From: Saposhnikovia divaricata
Taxonomy: Eukaryota > Streptophyta > Magnoliopsida > Apiales > Apiaceae
NCBI GenBank assembly: GCA_036435485.1
Contig: CM071597.1
Location: 54,171,881-54,235,880, forward strand
DNA length: 64,000 nucleotides
Direction of reading: 5' to 3'
A program made the translations under genes and the position numbers. Below are positions 10,483-22,208 of this stretch, one piece after another (the first letter of the stretch is position 1; every line of letters starts with the position of its first letter). The notes under the pieces are model-generated. The model saw only the letters and a list, made by a program, of their open reading frames with translations. It ran no database searches and had not been told where the DNA came from.

Positions 10483-12951
10483 TAACTTCACCTTTTCTAA
10501 CTAACTGAGGTCTTTCATCAGCAGCTTCTTCAGGTACATTAAATTTGTTATCTGGAGTCAATGTAAGAAGTAACGGAGATTTCTTCTTCTTTACTTTCTG
10601 AGAATCTTCAGGTATCTCCTCAATCGTTATTCCACCAGACCTTGTCTGTCTTGAACTTGTTTGAGTAGGCTTTCTTCCTCTTCCTCTTCTTCTATCTCTT
10701 CTGCCTCTCCCTCTACTTGCAGCAGGAGCTTCTTTTTGTCTAGCAATCTCCTCAAGAATCCTGTTTTGTTCTTCTAAGATCTCATCAGTAGTCATATTTG
10801 GATTTTAAAGCGAGTGCCTTCTCAGCATGATACTGATGAACCTTAGCACTAGTGTGAGATACAATTTCACTATCACCTGTCCCAGTAGTAATCTTCTCAA
10901 AAAGATGAAGAGCATCTTCTACATCAGTAATTAGCAAATCTTCATCACCTTCAAGAATTGTAGGAAGTGTTTGCCTTTGACTTTGACCAGGTGACAAAAA
11001 TTGTTCTTCTGTCAGGATTTGAGATTGCATCATTGTTCTTACTGTTTTCTTCCCAGATTCAGAAACATGAGTTGACCGCTTGGTTTGAGTTTGTGACTGA
11101 CTTCTCCTTGTGACCAAAGCAGCATCAGAGGTTCCTGGTACATGTGACTGAGCACCACCATCATTTCCAGAAGTATCATCATCCTTTCTTATAACTAGAT
11201 CAGGTGTGCATTTTGTTTTGACTACCATCTCCCCTTTTTTGACATCAGTAGCATCATCAGGATCAGTCAATAAGGATAAGATAAGTTGTAGAGAATCTTC
11301 AATATTTGTCATTCTTGAGGACATAGTGACAACCTTATCTTCCAAGGTATCCATCCTTGTGGTGAAGGCAGTGCTTAATCGTTGAAGCTGTTTAGCAGTG
11401 GCAATTTCAGAATAATCCTTAATAAACCGAGAATGAAATTTTTGATTATCACTCTTGATAGAATTAATTTTATCCTTCAGCCCTTTTGCCAAAATAGTCG
11501 TTGTCTTCAGATGAGCTTTGAGATTAGGATCAGAAATCTTAGTAGCGATATGCCCTGAGTGAAAAAGTGCATTATTGAAATTTATATCAGTAGAAGACTG
11601 ATTCCACTCAGTATACCATTCTGATCATCTAGCAGCTTGAATATGTTCAGGAATAAGATTGATGTAATCTCCTATGATCTCAAATGGAGCAGCTGTAGAT
11701 TTACCCATAGACTCCATAAAGTGACTAGATGATCCATAAGTAGATCTTAGACTTGCTTTCATGACAGCTTTAAGCTGAGCTGCTTCAGAATCATGATCAG
11801 CATCATCATCATCATCATCATCATCATCTGAGCTATCTTTAGCCTCAGGAATTTTATCATCCACATTGTCTTCACGATTCATAACTCCTTTCATTTTTAA
11901 ATCAACAGCAGATGGAACTGTTGTATCCTGAAAACCTGCATTCAGAAACAATTCCTAAATCTCTCTGTTTTTGTAAAGTGATCTCATCACTTCTCACCAC
12001 ATTACCTAAGTTACTTTCAATAGTAACTGCTACCTCACCAGAAGTTTGAAACTTCTCACTCTTTTCTACCTCTCCTTTTGCCAGTCCAGGAGACTGCCTC
12101 TCTTCACTCTTCTTTTTTCTCTAAATGTTCACTCTCTTTCTCACAAGAAAGGTTCTGGCTCAACAAATGGAAAGAAATAAGAGGTGGCTTAGAGGAGTGG
12201 ACTGAAGTCATACAGATAGAGGTATCCCTTGTCTCAGGTCTATCTGTAATCATACTATCAGTAAGAGAAGCAGAAATAGAAGTGTTACCTGATGAAGTTG
12301 AGATAGATTCCATTGGTCTTGAAGAAAGTGGTTCAATGAGCAGTGGAATATTTGGATCAGAAATACTTTCATCAGGATGGACATCTGAAACTGGAGAATG
12401 ACTTGCATCAGTATTTACTACTAATGGTTCTTGTGTAGTCTGAGGTTGTGAAGCTGCTTTAACACTTTGAGTCAAAGGTTCTTGTGTGCTTCCTCCAAAT
12501 GCAGTGTTAGAAATATCCTGTGCTGATGTGAGCTTGCCTGCATCTTCACTTTGAAAAGATGGTTCTTGTGGGGCAGGAATGTTCTTGTCTTCACCTTCCC
12601 TTTGAGAAAGTGGTTCTTGTGGGACCATTCTTTCAGAAATGTCTGCACCCACAGTTTGAGTGGGTGGTTCTTGTATGACGGGATCTTCAATAGCTTCTGA
12701 ACTCCTTTGAAGTTCAGGTTCTTGTGGGCTTGATCCTTTTAGAGGTGAAGTGATCCTCTATTTCTTCAGTCTACTAAAAACCTTTGCTTCAGCTTGTCTC
12801 TTAATCTGAAGAGGTGTTGGTTTATGACCAAGCTGAGCAGCAATAGCATTTACTTCATCCACAGACATCTCAATTATTCTTCTCTTAGGAGATGTAGGTG
12901 CTGGAGAATCAGAAATTTCAACAATCTTCACAGGTGATGTATCAGGAGTAG
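10483..12951 (-). pseudogene. Third ORF of element A, middle part
   Basis: Open stretches in shifting frames (10,795-10,483; 11,492-10,785; 11,951-11,625; 12,652-12,104) show several frameshifts and stops. The encoded sequence is low in complexity. It has an RG-rich patch (RGRGRRDRRRGRGRK), an acidic run (SSDDDDDDDDD at about 11,800-11,830), long charged helices, and about seven spaced PQEP/TQEP motifs between 12,430 and 12,740. The homologous part of element E (32,100-34,590) has the same order. It lies between insertions D and C and continues the ORF that begins at 20,977. Confidence 0.75.
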
Positions 12952-14451
12952 TGTTAACACTAATTCACGCAAGCGTGCGTGGTCACAAGTAATATAGATA
13001 GAAGTCAAGTTCGTTCCCACAGAGATCTTAGGTTTCAATTCAGTTTTGTACCTATGCAACAATGTATGGTTATTATGCACTGCTAAGACAATTAACAATA
13101 TTAAGTTTTTACTAACTATAATTAACTAGGATACAAATTAACAAACTACAAATTACTAACTAATGAGAATTAAAATTGAATTACTTATATGCAAGAAAAC
13201 ATGGAATCCTAACTTCATTAAATACTTCGTTTAGATCTGACGCCTTTAATCACTATGTGCAATGGTTATGATATCTGATCGGACAACACGAAACAAGTAC
13301 ACGCTACCTCTCAGTATACGTATACCAAACTAAACATACATCCACAAAAGAGATAGAAGATGAATAGACACCAATTATGCTTAGACCCTATATGTCTATA
13401 GAATTTGAAAACATAACGGTTGAAGAACAAGTTATCCATAAAGATCACACAGGGCAATATAAGTATTCTCATCTCATACTACGAATCATGTTGATAAACA
13501 ATCATGAACCTATGCTAGCATGTCAAGTTCTAAATCTCAAGATCCACTTTCACTTCACAAGAGATTAACAAATTAGATGTTCATGATGCATCTATCAATT
13601 AAGCATAACCATACGAGGATATCAGATATACATCACACACGGATCTTTAAGCAATCAAGCTACTAAGTTCCATAAATAAATCCGTTAGAATCCCATGACA
13701 ACGATTAGTTCATAATCGAACCTCTCGTCATCATGGGATCTATTGAAACCATGATAGAAGACAAGATATGAAAGAAAGTAATAATATTAATAAAACAAGA
13801 GTTGAGAAAACAAATCTATGATACAAAAGATGAAGTAGATCTAGATCCGTTGCTTGTCACGAGCGTTGAATCCTTCTCTCCTTTTCTCCCTTGCAGATCT
13901 AAGCTATATTATGTACAAGATATCTAATTGTCTAAAAAATTGTCTCTTTTACAAGGGGTTGGATGTGTTTATATAGGCACTCCAAGTCTTGCCCAGCAAG
14001 AAATTGCCTTATATTACAATTAGAATTCGATTTAGGTACCAAAAACTGCCCAAAATACAATTAGAACTTGAAAAGGGCAAAACAGTAAATTCTCTGCTCC
14101 CATCAGTCTGCTTGTCGCGCAACCAGCTCCCACCACACGCAACTTGCGTGTGCGAATCCTGTCCTAAGTTGTAGAAAATCTTCCAGGCTTCGCGTGGACA
14201 GCTTACGGGCCACAAACGGACTTATAGAACTCCAGATATGGCCAAAACAGTGTAGACTGCGCAACCTTCCCGGAAAATCCGAATTTTAATCAATTAATCC
14301 TCCAAACACGATAGAAGCATCACCCATAATCGACATTCTTATAAATCTGCACAACTAAGAAAAACACATCAAAACTACAATAAACTTGAGGCCAAGTGAA
14401 TCAATTTAAGCCAAATTGAAGCGATCCAAGTGGATATAAATCCACTTATCA
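12952..14451 (-). repeat. 3' LTR of element C
   Basis: It matches 18,091-19,606. It contains a minus-strand TATA box (CCTATATAAACAC) near 13,970. On the plus strand it is followed by CACCCCCAAACTTAAAC, a purine tract on the minus strand. A 63-codon plus-strand ORF at 13,377-13,568 recurs in the other LTR, but nothing supports it as a gene. Confidence 0.9.
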
Positions 14452-16875
14452 CACCCCCAAACTTAAACCGATGCTTGTCCTCAAGCATAAACAATTACAA
14501 CTAACTAACTGGTACCACTTCCGTAGGTGATCACGGTTGCATTTGGCATATGCAACAAGCCCTTTAAACCTCTAGGCAACCCTAGTGGACGAGTAAGGTC
14601 TCGTGAGGGCCTATAGCGAATGTACCCACAAAATCCATCTAACTAAACAATGCAATAACAATGCAATGCATGAATGCAACTAATATTAAAATGCAACGAT
14701 CCCCTTCAAACTAACCAAAACCAACTAGCAATCAAATATCTCAAAGAATGCAACTAAATCCAAATAGAGCTCGACTAAGTTCCCGTATACTAACAATACA
14801 TGAACAGAAACGTGCGTGTGTGCAATGCTCATCAGAAATACTCCCAAAACTAGGTCAAAAATCATACATGCTCTTCGTCAAGACAATCACAGGTTTATAA
14901 ATAGAATAGACTGTAGATACTTCATAACCTAAGAACACCTCCATCCTTATCCAAGGTAGACAGAAATTCATGCTTTATTACTAACTACTACGACACATAT
15001 ATACAAGCATGCTTATTTAACCGTGCAATGGATGAGACCCCAAAAGGCTTATACAATAATACCCATGTAGCGAGCGTTGGGTTAGTGGATCCCAGACTAT
15101 AAAAACCTTAGGTCACTAGGCACAAAGTCGCCGCGAACTTAATTGCTCGAGTATTAAAGAGCTCACCCTGGTTAATTTTCAATATAAACATTTGACACTT
15201 TTGACTCTCTTTTTTTTCTTTTTTTTTCTGTTTTTTTTTTCTCTTTTTTTTCTATGGAATCTGGAATGAGAATTCTCAATTCCAACCCTAGACTACTCAT
15301 ATAAATATGAGCCGGCTACTAGCCATTTGACGCCTAGCCATTATTGACAATTATTTACAATTTAGCATGAAATCCCTGTTTTTCCCCAAACTTAGACTTA
15401 AGTGTTCTAGGCCATCAAGGGAATAACGAAAATTTTAAATATAAACAAGTGATTAAATCTCAAAACATCCAAACAAGCATGACCTCAACCTAGCCCAAAA
15501 GCACCCAATGAGACTGTGTAATTAGTTTTGTTTCTGAAACACATAAGTCAATTTCATAGAAACTATAAATCAACCCTCTATTCATCATTACCACACTCAA
15601 TTAGACACCTACCTACCAATCAGAATTAGCTCGTCTTAAGGGATCATGAAATATGCATGCTATGCAAATGCAACTAATATGAACTCACATGGTATACGAA
15701 AAATAAAAACAGAATGTCCTATATGAAACAAACATAATTAATACGAACATATATGCATGAATTACTATTACTAATATGTAAAACATGATATCCTACATGA
15801 ACAAATAATACAACAACAACTACTAAACCCTCAAACAACCCCAAACTTAAAATATTCAATGTCCGCATCGAATGGAAGTAATTACGAGGGATAACGGAAA
15901 ACATACCTACAAGGCGCCGTACATATCCTTCCCCATCGCAACTCAACATGCTTGTTTAGCAAAAATCCCCTTTCTTTAGCAATTGTCCTCCACAACAACC
16001 GATTAAATTCAACCCCGCCGTTAAAGACAAAAATTTTACAACACTAGCACCACCTCTCCCACGCTTAGGAGCCATATAAATCAATACCCAACTGACAAAA
16101 GTCACCAAAATCCACAAAAAAATTCGAATGCACAAAACCCCCAAATAATCAAGAACACACAACCCAAATAATGCAAGAACACAATTCGTAATATCGAAAT
16201 AAAAGGAAGAATTATACTCCAAATACGAACCAGAGAGGTGAAGCTTGCAATTAAAAATCCCCCAAACTTGAATCTTGAAGCCTTGAAATTGATTGTAATG
16301 AAATATAATTGGAATGGGGTAGGATTGGTGTGTATATATAGAGGTTTAATTGTATAGATTTGGGAAATAAATATAAAATAGGAGATGAATTGGGAATGAT
16401 TTGGAATTAATATAGGACTAGAATTAAGATTTTAGGTGGAGAAAATAATTAGAAAAGGAATTGGAGAAAGAAAAAAGAAAAAAAATTATATATAATAACA
16501 TACTTACCTCGTACAAACAGGTGCTGGACAGGAAATTCTTGAGGCTGTGTCGCGCACACGGCTCAGTGGCGCGCGGGAATTTTTTTTTGAATACAACACT
16601 CAAATTTTTTTTTCCTATGTAAACACACATACAGGGAGAAACGTTAATACAGGGGATAGTACTAGGACCTGGACAGAAACGTTTGGAGGCTGCATCCTAG
16701 AATTGGTGCCATGTCGCGATTTTTTTTTTTTTTACAACACTCAAATTTTTTTTTTTTCTTCCTACACTCAATTTTTTTTTTTCACAACACTCATTTTTTT
16801 TACACTAATGCGTGGGTTGCCTCCCACGAAGTGCTTCTTTAACGTCAATAGCTTGACGTTACTTCCAAGCCTCCA
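14452..16875 (-). other. Interior of element C without recognisable pol
   Basis: About 2.4 kb without a convincing ORF. It holds long T and C/T runs (15,205-15,255; 16,715-16,800), and a minus-strand stretch near 16,073 that begins MAPKRGRGG and soon stops. At 16,806-16,865 there is a motif reading NVKLLTLKKHFVGGNPR on the minus strand, a GGNPR-type ending I associate with gypsy-derived non-autonomous elements. Confidence 0.5.
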
Positions 16876-17942
16876 TTAAGGATGATAATAGTTTGTCTGG
16901 TCCTCTCTTCGCGAGACTTCATCGTCATCACGGCGGCACACTTTCTGCCCCTTCTCCTCGCTCGGCCTATTCGTATAACAACTATGTCCTGTTCCAATGC
17001 CTTCTTCTGTTGACCCAAAATCTGTCAATTTGTAGAACAACACTCCTTTGCGGGCTTCGCTTGAATATAATGGGGGAGGATAAATGTAAGTTGCTGAAGC
17101 CTTTGGTTCCTCAAAGAGAACTTCCTCCATTGGCTCTAATGCGCTACCTCCATCTTCACACTTTGAGACAAGTAGAAGATCTGCATCTTTCTCATGTTCA
17201 TCAGCCTCTTGGAACGTACATACCAATTCTTGAAATTTGCGTAGCTCATCAGTGTCCTCTTGGTACGCACATACCAATTCTTGAAATTTGTGCAACTCAT
17301 CAGTGTCTGTCTCAAATTGTGCCCTTTCCAAATCATCCACCTCACTACTTGATCAAATTCCTCACATGGCTTGTGAACACTCACCTCCTCTTGGAATTTG
17401 TCTTCCTCAATTATGCATGCAGTACCCTGCTCCAATTCACCATTATTTTCTGGAATTGCCTCTTGTATGAATTGCTGATTCTCTTGTTCCAAGGCACTCC
17501 TAACTTGAGCAACTATTGTTTCCAAAGATTTGATAGACGCCTCGTTACTCTTAACACGCATCATAATCTCCTCTAGAGTCTCTTGTTCCAATGATCTCAC
17601 AGCTTGAGCAACTAGTGTCTCCAAAGATTTTAAAGACTCCTCGTTATTCTTTACAAGACTCCTAAGCTCCTCCATAGCATCAACCTCATCTGATTGAAAA
17701 GTAGGAGTAGGTTGGTGATGTTGAAACTCTTCACTTCCAAAGAAATATGACCTATCTGGAACATCTTGCTGGTACTGTTGAGGATGGTATTGAAAATATG
17801 GTTGTTCCTAATAAGTGACATATGGATCAACTCCTTCGTAGTAACAATATTGTGAGGGATCATGAACGCCCAAACACCGCTCACATTGATAAGGCATGGA
17901 TGTCCTCGAATATGCCCACCATGGCAACTCCTCGCATGCCAT
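16876..17942 (-). pseudogene. gag-like ORF of element C
   Basis: The frame opens at the ATG at 17,942 and has a TAG at 17,808-17,810. It runs on to 17,136, with a second open frame overlapping from 17,340 to 16,876, so a frameshift is likely near 17,330. Near the N terminus is a CX2C...H...C cluster (CERCLGVHDPSQYC, residues 20-33) like the single knuckle of Athila/Tat-type gypsy gag. A Q/Y-rich part and two tandem heptad-like units follow (MEELRSLVKNNEESLKSLE and a close repeat), probably coiled coil. The last part repeats a 17-residue unit (DTDELHKFQELVCAYQE). It may be a shortened gag used for packaging; this is inferred from position only. Confidence 0.55.
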
Positions 17943-18065
17943 CTTCAAACACTCAAGTACCTGAAACACAACGAACTAAACAAGATAGTTAAGAAAAAAA
18001 TCCGAATCAGTGAACTCTAACGACCACTATTGACAAGCACATAAACCAAAAATAAAACACCGATG

Positions 18066-18084
18066 ATCCCCGACAGCGGCGCCA
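18066..18084 (-). promoter_or_regulatory. Primer binding site of element C (tRNA-Asp type)
   Basis: On the minus strand it reads TGGCGCCGCTGTCGGGGAT, close to the complement of the plant tRNA-Asp 3' end with two mismatches in the first 18 bases. It lies six bases from the 5' LTR. Confidence 0.8.
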
Positions 18085-18090
18085 AAAACT

Positions 18091-19606
18091 TGTTAACACT
18101 AATTCACGCAAGCGTACGTGGTCACAAGTAATATAGATAGAAGTCAAGTTCATTCCCACAGAGATCTTAGGTTTCAATTCAGTTTTGTACCTATGCAACA
18201 ATGTATGGTTATTATGCGTTGCTAAGACAATTAACAATATTAAGTTTTTACTAACTATAATTAACTAGGATACAAATTAACAAACTACAAATTACTAACT
18301 AATGAGAATTAAAATTGAATTACTTATATGCAAGAAAACATGGAATCCTAACTTCATTAAATACTTCGTTTAGATCTGACCCCTTTAATCACTATGTGCA
18401 ATGGTTATGATATCTGATCGAACAACACGAAACAAGTACACGCTACCTCTCAGTATACGTATACCAAACTAAACATACATCCACAAAAGAGATAGAAGAT
18501 GAATAGACACCAATTATGCTTAGACCCTATATGTCTATAGAATTTGAAAACATAACGGTTGAAGAACAAGTTATCCATAAAGATCACACAGGGCAATATA
18601 AGTATTCTCATCTCATACTACGAATCATGTTCATAAACAATCATGAACCTATGCTAGCATGGCAAGTTCTAAATCTCAAGATCCACTTTCACTTCACAAG
18701 AGATTAACAAATTAGATGTTCATGACGCATCTATCAATTAAGCATAACCATACGAGGATATCAGATATACATCACACACAGATCGTTAAGCAATCAAGCT
18801 ACTAAGTTCCATAAATAAATCCGTTCGAATCCCATGACAACGATTAGTTCATAATCGAACCTCTCGTCATCATGGGATCTATTGAAACCATGATAGAAGA
18901 TAAGATATGAAAGAAAGTAATAATATTAATAAAACAAGAGTTGAGAAAACAAATCTATGATACAAAAGATGAAGTAGATCTAGATCCGTTGCTTGTCACG
19001 AGCATCGAATCCTTCTCTCCTTTTCTCCCTTGCAGATCTAAGCTATATTATGTACAAGATATCTAATTATCTAATTCTCTAATTGTCTAAAAAATTGTCT
19101 CTTTTACAAGGGGTTGGATGTGTTTATATAGGCACTCCAAGTCTTGTCCAGCAAGAAATTGCCTTTTATTACAATTAGAATTCGATTTAGGTACCAAAAA
19201 CTGCCCAAAATACAATTAGAACTTGAAAAGGGCAAAACAGTAAATTCTCTGCTCCCATCAGTCTGCTTGTCGCGCAACCAGCTCCCACCACACGCAACTT
19301 GCGCGTGCAAATCCTGTCCTAAGTTGTAGAAAATCTTCCAGGCTTCGCGTGGACAGCTTACGGGCCTCAAACGGACTTATAGAACTCCAGATATGGCCAA
19401 AACAGTGTAGACTGCGCAACCTTCCCGGAAAATCCGAATTTTAATCAATTAATCCTCCAAACACGATAGAAGCATCACCCATAATCGACATTCTTATAAA
19501 TCTGCACAACTAAGAAAAACACATCAAAACTACAATAAACTTGAGGCCAAGTGAATCAATTTAAGCCAAACTGAAGCGATCCAAGTGGATATAAATCCAC
19601 TTATCA
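18091..19606 (-). repeat. 5' LTR of element C
   Basis: It pairs with 12,952-14,451 and differs mainly by an extra 16 bp near 19,070-19,085. The minus-strand TATA box CCTATATAAACAC is near 19,125. Confidence 0.9.
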
Positions 19607-20977
19607 AGTAGAGAGATCAGGAATGACAGATGTGTCAGGAACTGATGACTCATCAAGATCAATATCATCATTAAGCTTTTACATATCTTCAGGAATAGAA
19701 TACTGACTCTTGTTGACTATTCTTCTTCTCTTCTTTTGCTTTATTGGCTTAACCAATTCAGCAACAACAGGAGCAGCAATTTCCTTTTTCTTCATGATTA
19801 TAGAGATGGTCTTGTCATCATCACTATCAGAATCAGAGACCTGTTGCAAAAACTTCCTCTTTTCACCTGTTTCTTTAGATGCTCTAGCCTTCATCAAAGA
19901 TTCATCAACCAGAACCCCTTGTTCACCTCCTTGTGACTCCTTTTGAGTTATGGTTGTGGTGGAGAAGTCCTTCAATCCTGACTGTCTTCCAGACACATCA
20001 GATCTAGCTGACTTCCTTTGTTTTACAACTGATGTCTTATGAGAGACACCAGAGGTGGTTGACTGTTTAGGTAACTGTTTATGATGTGTGCTTGTGTCAG
20101 GAACAGAATGTGTTTGGTCCTGTCCCATAGCACCTGTAGCTGGGCCATAAAGTTCAGGCAATCTCTTTTTCAAGAGAAGCCATACCCCCTTAGGAATATA
20201 TGGATTTCCCTCAAAACCATTAGCCTTATCTGATTTAATCAAAGATTTGATATTATTTTCTGAAATCTTACAGATAGGCAATACTATATCATTTTCAAAA
20301 TCAACATTGGGACATAAGTGAGAGAATATTAGTTGAAAAAATCTAATAAAACAGACATAACCACATTTATCTGTTTTCCTAGCATTTAATGCTCTCAGAA
20401 TGAAAGACCCATAATCAAATACAGTATCATGGATTAGAGAGTACCCAATGTGAACTGAAGCTGTCGGTAGTGCATCAAAGTTAAAGACTTTGTTCAAGAA
20501 GCACATACTGATGGTATCAAAGAAGAAATTCCATTCCTTCTTTAGTTTAGTTCTGTATAGCTCTCCAAACTTTCTTGGATTTCCATTGTAACCAAGACTC
20601 GTAGCAAATTCCAACAAGGAAGCATCAAAAATTGTTGCAGGAGTCTTACCATTTAGAGAAGGTAAGTGCAGAGCTTCACAAACTACTTCAGGAGTAACAT
20701 GATGTGTAACTCCATTGTGCGTAAAGGTCAGATTAGGTATTCCTGAAGGTTCAAGAACACTAAAGATAGCAGTCTTCCAAACCTGCATCACACACTTGAA
20801 AGAGACTTTGGCGGGTGCCGTTAAAGCATAATGAATCGGACTAGACGCCAAGAAATCCTGAATGATATGAAAATCATTCGATAGTTCCTGATGGTCAAGA
20901 ATAGCAACATAATTGTTGGGAGCAAAAGTAACACCATTAATAACAACCTTAGTGTTTACCAATGATGAATTCTCCAT
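19607..20977 (-). pseudogene. Third ORF of element A, N-terminal part (432 intact codons)
   Basis: An uninterrupted ORF runs from the ATG at 20,977 to a TAA at 19,679-19,681. The coding-like sequence then continues in the same frame into the target site of C. The first 280 or so residues match the N-terminal domain of the third ORF of D. Residues about 300-432 are K/S/T-rich and basic, with an acidic SDSDSDDDK run. Element E has a stop (TAG) at the homologous position, so this may be the true end of a first product. It starts 472 bp from an oppositely oriented ORF at 21,450. No known domain is recognised; sirevirus env-like position only. Confidence 0.75.
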
Positions 20978-21449
20978 TTTTTATGTGACAATGAGAGATT
21001 GAAATTTTGTGCAATTAGGGTTTATGTTCGCGCGGAGAAAAGAACAATACTGATAGTTTTTAGAATAATGAATCAATTTAGTGAACTAAATTGATTTTAG
21101 ACAACTAATAATTTCTCAAAACAGGTGTCAGTAATCGATTTGTGCGACGTGAGAGAGTGGTGTTAACCTTATATGACACGTTGTGTATCTATATGTATCA
21201 GTGAGTGAAATACACGCGCTCGTAATTTAAGAATTGCATTTGTGAATATAACAATAAAATATTTGATTTTAAAAAAATCAAATAACACTCTCTTAAAAAT
21301 ACCTGGAACCATTAAAAACTAGAATACGAAGCGTTTTAGTACTTCGTTACTCACCCATCTCTATTTAACGCCTAGAGACTTGTTCACAATCCCTTTAATC
21401 CTTCATTACCTGAAAATCACAAACCCTTCACACAACACACCGTTAAACA
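20978..21449. promoter_or_regulatory. Divergent spacer between the third ORF of A and an antisense ORF
   Basis: Both flanking ORFs read away from this AT-rich spacer. On the plus strand there is a TATA-like TATTTAA at about 21,363-21,369, about 85 bp before the antisense ATG, followed by a C/A-rich leader. The spacer also contains an inverted repeat around ATTTGATTTTAAAAAAATC (about 21,258-21,280). A bidirectional promoter role is inferred. Confidence 0.35.
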
Positions 21450-21831
21450 ATGTCAAAACTTACCATCAAGGAAAAGAATCTCCATCTCGTAGAGAACAGA
21501 GATATCTTCAGTTATACTCGTGAAGAGTTTGATGCCTTTGATTGGGAAAGGTAGCTTGAAACTCTGTGGCTGCAGATGGATGTCAGTCTTGAAGAAATCG
21601 AGAGAGAAAAGCCTGCACGAGTGATCGACATCGATGCTGCTCTTCAAGTAACATTAACATGGCTTTCCTCTAAGGCATCCTCATCCAACACTACCAACCA
21701 TTGTTAATGAATATGTCAGCAAAAATAACCTTATCCCTTCAACTTCCACCCAAACAAAGTGGCAAAGATGGGATCTGGGATGGCTGCTAACAATGGAGTG
21801 GTTTGGACTTCACTTTTTATTTTCCTGTTGA
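21450..21831 (+). pseudogene. Short antisense ORF inside element A
   Basis: It is on the plus strand, opposite to the retroelement. The ATG at 21,450 has a good plant context (TAAACAATGTC). The frame runs 86 codons to 21,707 with one TAG at 21,552-21,554. A second open frame of protein-like composition overlaps and ends at 21,831 (ending WFGLHFLFSC), which suggests one older ORF of about 125 codons broken by a stop and a frameshift. The sequence is acidic at the start (YTREEFDAFDWER) and resembles nothing I recognise. Downstream is AT-rich DNA with AATGAA polyadenylation-like words. Some plant retroelements are known to carry antisense ORFs. Confidence 0.4.
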
Positions 21832-22208
21832 ATAGATTAGTAGATAGAGGGAAAAAAAATGTAATACTTGCATTTAATCTCTTTTTTATTATCAATGAAA
21901 AATCCTATTTCTCTATTCTTATTCAATGTGTTCTGCAAATTTTATGTTTATGAATTGTTACTCAAAGAATTAAATCAAAGAAAATGAAAACTAATTAAAG
22001 TAATCATGTAAGTAACAAATTCATCAATAATGACCACAGTTAAATCAGGAACAGAACAATTAGGAATTACTTGTAGTATACATATTGTACTGATAACCAA
22101 ACCATTGCATCAGGATCTGATGTTTGACTGACGTCAGGATTGACTTTTCGTCAGTATTCGACATGCATCAGGATCTGACATTCATCAGTATTTGGTCTCC
22201 CCTTGTTC
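21832..22208. other. Spacer of element A with an array of ATCAGGAT/ATCAGTAT words
   Basis: AT-rich without an ORF. Between about 22,100 and 22,200 the words CATCAGGATCTGA, GTCAGGATTGAC, GTCAGTATTCGA, CATCAGGATCTGA and CATCAGTATTTGG follow each other. The same word family is repeated in the LTRs of A and E and in the LTR or leader region of element B (30,350-30,530). Confidence 0.5.

Larger units (their letters stand above)
12952..19606 (-). mobile_element. Element C: non-autonomous gypsy-type LTR element
   Basis: LTRs of 1,500 bp (12,952-14,451) and 1,516 bp (18,091-19,606) begin TGTTAACACTAATTC and end AATCCACTTATCA. The target duplication is AGTAG (12,947-12,951 and 19,607-19,611). The primer site next to the right LTR resembles a tRNA-Asp site, typical of gypsy elements. 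The 3.6-kb interior has only a short gag-like ORF and no recognisable protease, integrase or reverse transcriptase, so it is a LARD- or TR-GAG-like derivative that depends on other elements. The LTRs differ by about 20 bases and one 16-bp indel by eye. Confidence 0.88.

Noticed and set aside
13377..13568. Plus-strand ORF in the C LTR, repeated at 18,516
   Set aside because: It recurs only because the LTR is duplicated; composition is not protein-like and it lies antisense to the element.
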